NCBI RefSeq assembly: GCF_019279795.1
Contig: NC_056732.1
Coordinates: 178,530,691-178,594,690, forward strand
Source of the DNA: Protopterus annectens
Lineage: Eukaryota > Chordata > Ceratodontiformes > Protopteridae
Length of the DNA stretch: 64,000 nucleotides
Direction of reading: 5' to 3'
The notes under the pieces: generated by a model
What the model saw: only the letters and a program-made list of their open reading frames with translations
Told to the model about the DNA's origin: nothing
Database searches by the model: none
Shown here: in pieces, positions 31,201 to 41,512 of the stretch
Numbering within the stretch: position 1 is the first letter of the stretch
Layout of the letters: each line of letters begins with the position of its first letter
Position numbers and translations under genes: made by a program

Positions 31201-32971
31201 GGCCTCTCTAATCTGACTTTCAGCAGCAACTTTGCTAGAAGAGGCAGTGGAGGAAAGGCATAGACTGTTAATGTTTTCCAACTGAATGAGAGGGTATCCA
31301 CTTTCCAAGCTTGTGGGTGGAATGTCCTTGTACAAAATTTTTGAAGTTAGTAGTTTTGCGGGTTTGCAAACAGATCTATGTCTGGGCGTCCCCATTTTTG
31401 AGTTACCATTGCAAATACTTGTGGATCCAGTTACCACTCGTGGGGATCCATGATGTTTCTGCTTAGGTCGTCTGCCAATGTGTTTTTCTTTCCTGGCAGG
31501 AATTGTTTGTAGTTGAACTTGGTAAGACAGTGCTGTATTCCACAAGGTCATTGCTTGCCGGCATAGGGGGTAGGAATGTGTGCCCCCTTGCTTGTTGATG
31601 TACCACATTACTGTGGTATTGTCCGTCTTTATTATTAGTTTTACTGGGTGTAAGAGGTCCTTGAAAGCTGTTAGGGCATTCTGTACTACTAGCATTTCCT
31701 TTTGATTGATATGCAGATGCCTTTGATCTGTAGTCCATTTGTCCTGAATGCAAGTGTGCTTCCCAGGCATAGTCCGATGCATCTGTTGTCATAGTTTGCC
31801 TGGCTGTGGGTAATGTGAAAGGCTGACCCTTGTTGAGGTGACATGCCTGTGCCCACCACAGAAACTCCTGTTGGAGGCAGGGAATGAGTGGTATCATTGT
31901 TTCCAAGCTGTGGCTGTGCCGAGTCCATACGCTTTTCAGCTACCATTGTAATTTACTCATATGCAGTTTTGCAAATGGTATTGGTAGTATGCAAGATGCC
32001 ATGAATCCAAAGGCCTGCAGAATTTTTCTTGCAGGGAGTTGGTTCTTTCTTGCCATTATTTTGAAGTACTGAGTCAGCTGTTGTTGCTTGTCTGGCGTGA
32101 GGTAAGCCATCTGGGTCGTTGTATTCAAGCTGGCCCCCAGGAATATTATGTTTTGTGAGGGCACTAGTTTTGATTTCTTTTCGTTTGTGTACCCTAGGCA
32201 ACTTAGAAGGTGTTTGACAAATGCCAGATGTTTTAAAAGAATGTCCTTGCTTTCTACTTGAATAAGGCAGTCGTCCAGGTATGGGTATATTTGAATTCCT
32301 CTTTGTCTGCAGTATGCAATTACTGGTGCCAGGCATTCTGTGAAGACTCTGGGCGCAGTAGATAAGCAAAAGGGCAGTGCAGAGAATTCATAATGGGTTG
32401 AACCTGCAATGAAGCGGAGGTATCTTCTGCAATTTTGTCTGATAGGGACATGCAGGTATGCCTCCTTGAGATCCAACGTTATTAGCCAAGCCTTCTTGCC
32501 CAGCATGGGAAGAAGCTGCTGTAGTGTTAACATCTTGAATTTTGGTACTTGCAGATAGATGTTCAGAATTGAAAGATCCAGAATGGGTCTCCATGCTTTG
32601 TCCTTTCTGGGGACTAGGAAGAGTCTTGAGTAAAATCCTTGTCCTTGCTCCTGTCTAGGTACCTGTTGAATGGTTCTCATATCCATGAGAGCTGTAATTT
32701 GTTTTTGTGCCTCTGCCCATTGCTTTGGTGGCAGGTCTGGCATTCCTTTTATCCTTGGCAAGGTATGAAAGTGGAATCTGTATCCTTGTGAGACAATGTT
32801 TAGGACCCATTTGTCTTTTGTGATGATGTGCCAGTTGTCTGCAAAAAGTGCTAATTTTCCTCCCAAGGGAGCTGCCAAGAGAGATTTGCTTGGTAGTTGG
32901 AGGGTTGAGTCATTGTGTTTGTCTTCTGCTAGCTTGGGGCCTGTCTTCACCTCCTTTCTGGGTTGCGGCAC
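31045..32971 (-). pseudogene. DIRS-B reverse transcriptase and RNase H, nearly intact
   Basis: 31940-32971 is open and encodes the RT: FYSRLFLVPRKDKAWRPILD (fingers), ITLDLKEAYLHVPI (motif A), SALPFCLSTAPRVF (motif B, with Cys replacing the usual Gly of PFGL), and IYPYLDDCLI (motif C). It stops at KLHMSKLQW. The next frame (31463-31906) begins RNase H (TDASDYAWEAH), and 31045-31782 has LHINQKEMLVVQNAL and TDNTTVMWYINKQGG. The frame then slips. The product would copy the RNA into circular DNA. Confidence 0.88.
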
Positions 32972-33067
32972 CCCATTGGCGAGGTTTGTAAAGGTATGAA
33001 ACGAACAATAAACGAAAAAACTAGTAAAAAATAAAAAGTGAAACGTAGCTGAAAAGCACGGATATAT

Positions 33068-33130
33068 TTATTACAAACACTGAGCGCTTTCACCCACCAC
33101 AATGCAGGTTTCTTCAGAGTAATTACATAA
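33068..33130 (-). ncRNA. Hammerhead-ribozyme-like motif in PLE-3
   Basis: On the minus strand: TAATTACT, CTGAAGA, extra A, stem ACCTGC/GTGGGT (with G-U pairs), GAA, palindrome AGCGCT, C, then AGTGTTTGTA. The flanks pair as helix I (ACU with AGU, then a wobble, a mismatch and more pairs). Stem II differs from PLE-1 at several positions yet stays paired, which supports a folded RNA. Confidence 0.55.
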
Positions 33131-33420
33131 TGGAGCAGCTTATCTTATATAATCATGTTTAACCTATAATGTCCTCTCAACAATAAATCAATTAATTAAT
33201 TAATAAGTATAAAAGCAACAGTTCCATTTAAAGTCACCAACACAAGGATAAATAGCAAATGTACTGTGTAACATACCATACCATACTAATCGTATATACT
33301 ATTCTTTTTTAAAAAGTTTTATACAGTGCTTTTGTATGTCAGTTAACTGTAAATATATAACCTAACCAATATAAAGTTACACCTATAATGACAACAGTTG
33401 TATCCTTATAATAAAATAAA

Positions 33421-33424
33421 TATG

Positions 33425-33501
<77 letters not shown>

Positions 33502-33568
33502 TAAAATAAATTTGTATTAAAATATGTTAAAAATATCAATTTTATTTATGTTATTTTATAAATGTACT

Positions 33569-33614
<46 letters not shown>
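33421..33614. repeat. Two (TA)n microsatellites within PLE-3
   Basis: TA tracts lie at about 33427-33497 and 33571-33614 in strongly AT-rich sequence. Confidence 0.95.
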
Positions 33615-33618
<4 letters not shown>

Positions 33619-33705
33619 AGTTATGCTTGTTTACGTATATATTTCATATAATTCATATAAAAATATTAAATATTTGTAAAGGTTTGTAAAGGCCTTGTGA
33701 CTGAC

Positions 33706-35372
33706 CTCTGCCCCTTGAGCGTCTGTATTTGCCCCTCTGTGGTCTGTCAGAAGCTGGAAAGGACCAGTTTTTTGTTGGCTAATTTCAGCTGAAACGAGGG
33801 GGTTGTACCTGTAAAAAATCCTTGACCATCTGCATAGACTTTGCCTTATCCTCCATTTTCTTTAAATCCTCTTCTGCTTTGACACCAAATAAGACATCCT
33901 GCTGTAAAGGTGCATCCAATAATTTTGTGTTAACATGATCAGGTAGGGTTGTTCTTTTAACCAAGCATGTCTACGTATGACAGACCCAGTAACAGCTGCT
34001 CTACAGGAAGCTTCCAATGAATCAAATCCACATTGTAAAAGTATGTTTGCCCACCTGTTCAGCTGCATGCAACACATCCTGCATTTCCTTGAATTCAGCC
34101 TGTTCAGAATGTGTGCTCAGTTTTTGTTTTAATTGAGACATTAGGAATTGCTGATATTTCAGCATGTGAAACTGGTAATTTAATGCTCTCATAGCCAGGG
34201 TAGCCGAGGTGTATATCTTCTTTCCCCATCTATCTAGGGCTCTGGAATCCCTTTCAGAGGGTACAGGTTTTTAGCCATAGAAGCTTTAGCCCCTTTGGGA
34301 CCCTGGGAAATTGTTTCTGGGTCAGCCACAGGGCTTTTATAAAAAAATTTGTGTGCATCATGTACTCTGTAGTATGTCTGGTTTGGATGGAGCAGGAGGT
34401 AGGGAGTCTGGATTTAGACTAGACGTCAAGTAAATATCATTCACAATATCTAAAACTGCAGGGATAGCAAGTGGTCTGTGCTGGGGTAGTAAAAGAAACT
34501 CAGCCTCTTCTTAGAATCAGAGTAGTCCTGGCCTTCTCAGTGGAAATGTTCCCTCATGGTATGTAAAGTTTCCCCAAAGGAGTAGTCTTCAGGGGGAGAT
34601 GTTTAGGGAATAGTCTCTTCAGCATCAGAGTCTTCATAAGGGGGAAAAAGTGTAATCCTGTTCCTAAGAAGAATATGAGAAAATAGAAACCTGGTCAGAG
34701 GAAGCATAATCCTCCTCTTGTCTTGGCCTTTTATCAGGAGGGGGATGGGAACCCCTGATTAGGGTAATCAAATCTTCAGCCATCTTAAGCATCTGTTTCT
34801 TAGGCATGGGGCCTTGAACAGGAGACTGATGTACAGTCTTTTTTAGTTTTAATGGCGTCTTTAGCTTAGCATAAGATTTAATAGTGAGTGTAGTCAGTCT
34901 GAAGACACCTTCTGCAACCGAAGGCGTTTCTACTGCACCGGGATCACCTTCTGCTCTGGTGTCGGAAGGGCCTAATAAAGATGGTTGCGACGGCCTAGTA
35001 CACTCCGCTTGAGAATCCAAAGCTGTCTGGGGTTCCATTTCCGCAGTCGTGGGGTTGCATAGGTGCCTCATTGAAAAGCGGAGAACCGGCGACAGGCCCA
35101 GCAGAGGCTCTAGGCTGCCTGTCCTTATCCTTGCGTTTTTTAAGCATGCCGGTCATCGGCTGCTCCGATGGCATGATATAATTAAATTTCCTACCAAAGT
35201 AATGTCGTGCGAAGTCAAAACGGCGTTTGATAGTTCGTTTATTAAACCTAGCACAAAAGAGACAACCTGTGACGTCGTGGTCTGGGCCTAGGCAAGGAAT
35301 ACAATAAGAATGGAAGTATTTATGAGGTATTTGCTTCCCACAAGAAATGCAATTGTTAACTTTTTCTGACAT
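33706..35372 (-). pseudogene. DIRS-B gag-like ORF, broken
   Basis: The start ATG is at 35370-35372 (MSEKVNNCISCGKQIPHKYF). The N-terminal Cys/His motif C-x2-C-x9-H-x2-C-x2-C-x9-C-x2-C is intact (35350-35240). 34664-35071 continues with the acidic/Pro-rich part and KQMLKMAEDLITLIRGSHPP. 33862-34077 holds the conserved ANILLQCGFDSLEASCRAAV and TGSVIRRHAWLKEQ block. Frameshifts separate these. The function is presumed nucleic-acid binding and particle assembly. Confidence 0.8.
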
Positions 35373-35399
35373 CGGAATGAGGCAAGAAAAGGTTCCCCA

Positions 35400-35689
35400 A
35401 CGGGGTACTTAGCTTTATTGAAGACTTCGGACTGAAATTCGATTAGAAAATCTCAGGTGTCGGCTGACCGGCACTTGCGAACTGCTTCTGCTTCAGGCAC
35501 CGCGCGGCAAGAAAGACTGAAGAAAATGGTGTCGGATGCCTCATATATACCCCTGGCGCACTGACGTCAGGGAGGAAGCGACAGCAACATACGCCGGACC
35601 AAGACTTTGGAACTCTGGCCGACTGCGGGACTGCCTGACGGCAGGATAACCCAAGTGTGATGACTGCAGCAGGGTAACATGATGAACAT
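35400..35689 (-). promoter_or_regulatory. DIRS-B 5' ITR and promoter region
   Basis: Reading the minus strand from 35689: the terminus, GGTTATCCTGCC, TGACGTCA at 35579-35572 (CREB/ATF-type site), a TATATA-type box at 35550-35543, then the gag ATG at 35372. Spacing of about 22 bp between the two sites is similar in the 3' ITR. Confidence 0.7.
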
Positions 35690-35929
35690 CTGTCTATGAA
35701 CATCCAATTGATGTAACTTGTATTCTGCCTTGTTGGTGTGGTTACGGAAAAACACAGGTAGATCTATAGACTGATTCAAATGGTTTTCTGAGCAGACCTT
35801 TGGAAGAAAAGAAGGATTAGTCCTCAGAGCAACCCTGTCCTTATTGAAATACTAAGTATGGATGGATAGTGCCTGAAGTTCAGAGACACGTCTGGCTGAA
35901 GTAATAGCTACCAGAAAAAGAGTCTTCCA
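35690..35929 (-). pseudogene. DIRS-D tyrosine recombinase, middle part
   Basis: The minus strand encodes NQSIDLPVFFRN and KLHQLDVHRQ, matching DIRS-G at 41930-42004, plus the SARRVSEL Arg region near 35880. It is bounded by DIRS-B on the left and by the CR1-2 3' end on the right (GTCTTCCATAG then CR1). Confidence 0.8.
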
Positions 35930-36039
35930 TAGGTTCATACTAGGCTATCTGCCCTACGGCATTTATAAGCCTAGCCAGAGTGTGTTTGGCTTTCGCCACT
36001 CATTTTAAATTAATCTTGCTATGCCCTTTTTCAAGGTTA

Positions 36040-38829
36040 CTATACTGTGCCTCTGTCTAACAGTGACACAGAAGTGATACCCGGGGTAAACCTACGATCT
36101 CCCATCCACTCATCAAGATTCCTCTTGAAGAGAGTCAATGAGGGACTCTGCCTAACCTGGACTGGGATTTTATTCCAGAGTGAAGGGAGCCTCTCGGTAA
36201 TGAATCTGTCCCTCCAGCATGTCCTATTTATTTCAGTGCTGAGATTCAAGTCTCTCGAGCGCGTAGCTCGATGGGACTTGGATTTTCTGAGGTGCAGCAT
36301 GTCCATTAATTCCGGGTTAGACATGGCTTTATATGTCAGGCACAGATCGCCTCTGAGCAGGCGGTATGCCACTGAGTAGAGCTGGAGTTTCTTTAACCGG
36401 GCAGCATAAGGCATCTGTTTGAGCCCTTTGATCCTCTTGGTGAGGTACTTTTGGGGTCTTTCCAGTTGCTGCAAGTGTCTGGTAAGGTACATCCCAAAAG
36501 GGGCACTGTACTCAATTATGGGCCTGATGAGGGATGAGTAAAGAGGCACGATGACCTCCCCTGATCTAGATGTGAATCCCTTCATGATTAGGTGGGCTAT
36601 ATAAAATGTTTTTCTAACCACTTTGGCCACGTGGCTGTCAAATGAGAGATTGCTATCAACTTGGGTCCCCAGGTCCCTAATTACTTCTTCTGTACTTAAT
36701 GGATTACCACCTATGTGGTAATTTGTGGGCACTTTGTTTTGCCAAAGGGATGACTATACACTTTTTGGCATTTAGCTTGAGGCCACGGCTCTGGCACCAG
36801 TTGTCTGTTTCTATGAGGCCCTTTTGGAGGATGCTTGTGTCGGCTGGAGAGTCAATTATGGCGCCCAGTTTGCAGTCATCTGCGAACTTGGTCAGCCACA
36901 GTCCTTCCGTGGTGGCCTGTACCTCTGAGAAATATATACCGAACAAGAGAGGTCCCAGGACCGAGCCTTGTGGGACACCACTTTTAACTGGTTTGGAGTC
37001 TGACATGGCTCCAGCAATTCTAACCATGTGGGTTCTGTCCTTGAGCCAGTTTGCAACCCATCTAGTGACATAGGGGTTTATATTTAAGCTGGTGAGCTTA
37101 TCTATAATGCCCGAGTGGGGTATTGTATCGAAGGCTTTTGCGAGGTCCAGGTAGGCTGTGTGGACCACCTTCCCCTCATCAATGGCCTTGGTGACTGTTT
37201 CAAAGAAATCAACCAGGTTTAAGAGGCAGGATCTGCCCTTAAAGCCGAACTGGGTAGGATCCAGTGTCTGTAGGTCCCCAATATCTTTATTTATGAGGTC
37301 CATGATGATCCTTACCATAGCTTTGCAGACCAAGGTAGTCAGGCTTATGGGGCGATAGTTTCCAGGATCCGTTGAGGCACCACCTTTGTGGAGAAGGACC
37401 ACTGTTGCTGTACGCCACTCTTTGGGTACATATCCTGTAGTAAGGCTGAGACTGAACAGTAGTTTTATGTTTGGGTTTAGCTCTTCTTGGAGTTCAGGTA
37501 GGACTCAGCCCGGGACACCGTCTGGTCCCATTGATGCTGTGTTTTTTGCTTTGGAGAGGGCAGCACTTACCTGAGCATCTGAGATGTCAGGGAGGCAGCA
37601 CTCTGCTGGGATAGATATTTGCCCTTTTGGTGGGGGTGGGGGGGAGAAGTTTGCGCTGAACCGGTCAGCTAGGATGTTGGCAATGTCTGTGGGTTCGGTG
37701 TATTTTTTGTCATTCTGGACTAATTCTGAGCATATCTGGGAATTCCCACCCAGGTTCCTAACATAACTAAAGAAAACCTTGTGATTACCCTTAGTGTCCT
37801 GTGCAATTTTTCTCTCAAAGCTGGCCTTAGACGATTTTATGAGTGCCCATCGTTTTTTGCTAATACTGATCAGAGATGCCTTCCCTTTTTGGGATTTTGC
37901 TCCATCATGTAGTAGCTTCCTCCTTCTGTTGTATAGTTTGTTTATGGCTGGGGTCCACCAGACAGGACGTCTGCCTTTGGAGGATTGGGTCTTGGTTTTA
38001 TTTGGGATTGCATGATCCATGCATTCCTGAAGGTGTTCATAGAATGCGTTTATAAAGGATTCTGCGGTCTGGGCCGTATTTTCCACAGGCCCGGGGGCTT
38101 TGAAAGATTCCACCTCGGTTTCGAGGAGTGTGAAATTTGCTTTAGAGAAGTTTTTCACTGTGGTTTTCTGGGCAGGGGGTGGAGTCGGGATGTGAATATC
38201 CAGTGAGATTAGTTTATGGTCTGATCTTACCAGTGAGGGATACACTTCTGGTCTGGAGCATAGAGTCCCCATGTTGGTGATGATCAGGTCCAGTATGTTT
38301 TCCCCTCTTGTGGGAGAGGTAACAAGTTATTCCACAGCATTTGAGTTCATAAATTCTAAGAACCTTTGGGCTAGGGTGTTGGAGCTAGAGTTATGCTCCC
38401 AGCCTATGTTTGGGTAGTTGAAAATCGCCCAATATAATGGTGTTTGGAGAGACCTTCATGTTTTCCAGTGTTCTCAGGAAGGCTGAGTGGGGTTCCTGGG
38501 TTTGGGAGGGTGGTCTGTAGCAGGCTATAAACTGGAAGGCAGTTTTACCCACTGTTAGTTGCACATGGATAGTCTGATGCTTCGTCCTGTGCCACCAACC
38601 TGGAGGTGTGGGTATCTTTGACAAATAGTGATACTCCCCCTCCTTTTGTGGTTCGGTCCAAGTTTTGGGGCCGAAAAGCATGGTATGAGGTATAATCTGG
38701 TAGTGCTGGGGTGCTCTCGGGAGTCTTGAACCAGGTTTCTGTTACTGCACAGAGATCGATGTTCTCCATGCTAAGGAGAGTTTCGAGTGCGTGCATCTTG
38801 AGGTTTAGACTTCTGGCGTTGAGTAGCAT
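36040..38829 (-). pseudogene. CR1-2 ORF2, endonuclease and reverse transcriptase
   Basis: 38391-38829 encodes the endonuclease start (MLLNARSLNLKMHALETLLS, VTETWFKTPESTPALPDY). 37505-38272 covers the linker (RRPVWWTPAINKLYNRRRK) with SDHKLISLDIHIP. 36704-37402 covers the RT (QFGFKGRSCLLNLVDFFETV, TAYLDLAKAFDTIPHSGI motif A, GVPQGSVLGPLLFGIYF motif B, KFADDCKLG motif C). 36040-36732 is an open C-terminal domain (SLIRPIIEYSAPFGMYLTRH to SVSLLDRGTV). A few frameshifts split it. Confidence 0.9.
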
Positions 38830-38859
38830 TACTCTTAGTTTCTTATCCCTTGTGATAAC

Positions 38860-39834
38860 CTATGGAGGTGGTTTTGTCTTTTGAGCCTTGCCTAAAAAAG
38901 GCACTATGGGGGTAGCAAGAGCCTTTGCCAATATCCGAAAGCCCAGGGGTGACAGGTGCAAGCTGTCCCTAGCGAAGCATCGTGGCTTGTCGAGCATGTC
39001 ATCCCAGGCTGACAGGAATTGGATCCCCTTTGAATGACACCAATACTTAAGCCAGTTGTTGAAATTGATCATCTTGTCTTCATATTGTTGCATCATTCTT
39101 GGTGAGGGTAAGATGCTACTCAAGGTCAGGGTCATACCGGCCTGGGCTACATGCTCAGAGAGCTCCACTATGTCTCTTTTCATGTAGTCCAGGGAGGTAC
39201 GTCTCAGGTCATTCACATTGGCATGGACAATGACAGTCATATTTGTACTTGCCTTAGAGTGACCTGAGTGCTTGTGTTATGTGGCAGATCCTAGCGCCAG
39301 ACAGGCAGCTCACAGTGACCTTCTCCTTGTTCAGCCTGGTGAGTGGGACGTCAGTGTGCCTGATGATAGAGTCACCTATTACAAGTGTTTCAGGTATGTT
39401 GTTTTGCCTTAAGGGCTGTGACTGTTCGGCACACTGGCTTTGTGAGCTATGTGTTGCACACGTGTTTTGTTTTGGAGTAGCGGTTGCTTGGGTGTCTGCT
39501 TTGGAGGTCTCTGCTGCTTAGGCAGATTTTTATTTAGAGCCTCCGAGTATGTTTTTGTGTGTTTATGTGTTTGGTTTGCTGTCATGGTAGGTCTATGTGA
39601 GACTGGAATTGCAGTGAGTGTGGTTTCCTTCTCCTCCTGACTGGTTTCGCCAGTACTGAGTTGAGAGAGCTTAGCCTCAAGTATGGCTATATGGTTGCAT
39701 CTCTCACATGTGTTGGAATTTGTTGGGAGGAGGAGAGGGTTGTCTGTGTACATGAGGCAGTTGTAACATTGCCTCAAGATTCCCAGATTCACCAGCTGGA
39801 CCGAAGAGGAGATTGACAACTGACCTTTGGACAT
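38860..39834 (-). pseudogene. CR1-2 ORF1, zinc-finger plus SGNH esterase-like protein
   Basis: The ATG at 39832-39834 opens a frame with a Cys cluster near residues 22-45 (QCYNC, TCERC) and a short Leu-rich helix (ILEAKLSQL), typical of CR1 ORF1. Downstream, LVIGDSIIRH (about 39355-39385) is the esterase GDS block and RDSLHLSPLGFRIL (about 38930-38970) the D-x-x-H block. A stop near 39255 and a frameshift break the frame. ORF1 is thought to bind RNA and help RNP transport. Confidence 0.8.
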
Positions 39835-41081
39835 GCTAGAATAGTAATGGGAATTACAATTGAAAAAAAAGGGCCAATGGGGAACAAGGTACTCAAGGGG
39901 AGTTGTGAGGGTGTAGTGCTTTTAATATTTTAGTGCTGACTTATGTAATTGCTTTAGTGAGCAAGTGCCAGGTAACGTAAATGCAATGCTTTACAGGTAA
40001 CTTAAATGCAAAAACGACACAGTAACTTTCTTTCAAGTGAAACAAGGAAGTAAGTACAGTAAGCAATGCAGATATCACTAGGGATCCACAGAAGCGCTGA
40101 AAAGCTGCGTTTTAGGTGGAATTAGCACTTCAGGGAAATGACAAGCAAACAACAAGCATACAAATAAAGCTAGATTCAGCAGGCCTGGATCTAGTCTATG
40201 CTACAGCAAACAAGGTGTACCAATTTCAGTAAAAAACAGTTCAAATATGCAGGCACTATAAGCCTTTAACCACAAATTCCCAGCTCAGAAGGGCAGAGTC
40301 CAGCCTCTCCTCCAACAAGAGTGCAGACCATGAACCTTCTTAATGTAAAATAACTGTCCTGAAGCCCAAGTGCTTAAACCAGAACTAATACACTTTTAGA
40401 ACAACAGATACTGAGCCCTCAATCAGCAGTTCCCAACTTAGAAGGATGTAAGCTACCTGTCCTGCCACCACAGTGCAGGCCACAAACCTTCTTAATGTAA
40501 AACAAGTGGCCTGAAGCCCAACTGCTTAAACCAGAATTAATACACTTTTAGAATAACAGACACTGAGCCCTCAATCAGCAGTTCCCAACTTAGAAGGATG
40601 TAAGCTACCTGTCCTGCCACCACAGTGCAGGCCACAAACCTTCCTAATGTAAAACAACTGGTCTGAAGCCCAAGTGCTTAAACTAAAAGGCTTAGAATGA
40701 GTTACACCAAGCAGTAATAAATACAATTGAGTACTTTTAAGATGACGCAAAAGCAAAATGAAGTAGGAAGAAACACAAATACAGTAAAAGCAGATAAAAA
40801 AAATAAATAAATAAATTGAGTGAGCAAATGAGATGGGCCCAGGAGTTACAGGGCAGAAACAAGTGCAAATGCAGGCCTTCAAATCAGAAAGTTGGAGAGA
40901 TGGAAGACCGCCCAAATGGCCAATAACTACAAATTCTGGGCCAGAACCACTCCTTATGTGGTAGACAGGTTACCTAGTGCTTACCACTCCCACTGATAAG
41001 CTAGGGGGCTCAGAAGCTTACAAATAGTCCTGGATACAGCAAATCTGTATCTGGAACGTTTATTACAGGAAAGGTAGGAAA
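39835..41081 (-). promoter_or_regulatory. CR1-2 5' UTR
   Basis: This non-coding sequence upstream of ORF1 continues at 47317-47598 beyond DIRS-G. It includes the tandem repeat block 40258-40690. CR1 promoters lie in this region, but I see no specific motif. Confidence 0.6.
40258..40690 (-). repeat. Tandem ~152-bp repeats in CR1-2 5' UTR
   Basis: CTGAGCCCTCAATCAGCAG recurs at 40411 and 40563, a 152-bp period, and a more diverged unit precedes from about 40258. Each unit contains CCTTCTTAATGTAAAA and GAAGCCCAAGTGCTTAAAC or variants. About 2.8 units are present. Confidence 0.85.
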
Positions 41082-41277
41082 TGAGAAGTTATGTACCTAC
41101 CATAACGTTCCATGTTAGTTGTCTTCTCTCGCCTTCTTTCTTGCTTGATGGGTTCGGAGCCGATCCTCGGCTCCGACTCACTGCTAAGCTCGAGAGTCAC
41201 TTTTACCAGCTCGAGGCAGCCCCATATCCCATGATGCAAGGCAGTAAGTACCCAGATCTCGTTTGATGACAAAGGGC
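41082..41277 (+). repeat. DIRS-G 3' ITR
   Basis: It matches the inverted 47147-47304 over ~170 bp, including GAGTCACTTTTACCAGCTCG. It contains the palindromic cluster GAGCCGATCCTCGGCTC near 41157. Unlike family I, no TATA box is seen. Confidence 0.88.
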
Positions 41278-41423
41278 AATAGCACCAAGCATAAACACTT
41301 CCCAAAGGAAGAAAGAAAAGCCTGCAGGATGGAAGAAAGACCAGCTCTGAATGGTCTTCAGCATAATAATTCCTTGTAGAAAAAAGGTCTGTCCAGGCCT
41401 GGGGGAAGGAGGGAGGGTCGCAA

Positions 41424-41512
41424 GAAAGGCGGCGAGAGAAGACAACTAACATGGAACGTTATGGTAGGTACATAACTTCTCAATGTTAAGTTGTCAATCT
41501 CGCCTTCATTCT
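41424..41512. repeat. DIRS-G internal complementary region
   Basis: It reads CATGGAACGTTATGGTAGG and on to ACTTCTCA (complement of the left end), then ATGTTAAGTTGTCAATCTCG (complement of the right end). The circle junction is therefore TCA/ATG. Confidence 0.9.

Larger units (their letters stand above)
32995..33679 (-). mobile_element. PLE-3, 5'-truncated Penelope-like fragment with 13-bp target duplication
   Basis: It is flanked by AGGTTTGTAAAGG at 32982-32994 and again at 33680-33692. The minus strand carries a hammerhead-like motif followed by a 3' UTR tail resembling that of PLE-2. There is no coding part. The remainder is very AT-rich with two (TA)n tracts. Confidence 0.75.
29462..35689 (-). 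mobile_element. DIRS-B, complete family I DIRS retrotransposon, 6.2 kb
   Basis: All structural parts are present: 3' ITR from 29462 (AGTACAGTTTTGTACC), ICR, recombinase, RT-RNase H, gag, and 5' ITR ending at 35689 (ATGATGAACAT). Both ends are confirmed by the ICR, which contains them joined. A PLE fragment of 685 bp plus a 13-bp duplication sits between gag and RT. Coding frames have a handful of lesions, fewer than in A or C. Confidence 0.92.

Noticed and set aside
29979..31301. A phage- or bacterial-type integrase gene
   Set aside because: The tyrosine recombinase sits between an ICR and RT-RNase H inside inverted terminal repeats. This is the DIRS arrangement, and the surroundings are vertebrate repeats.
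33421..33614. (TA)n tracts as an origin or regulatory AT element
   Set aside because: Simple microsatellites within a truncated PLE; nothing else supports a function.
32982..33692. A host intron between DIRS-B gag and RT
   Set aside because: A 13-bp direct duplication and a PLE 3' UTR show that it is an insertion, not an intron.
40258..40690. CRISPR array or satellite
   Set aside because: The units are ~152 bp with no short repeat/unique spacer pattern and lie inside a CR1 5' UTR.
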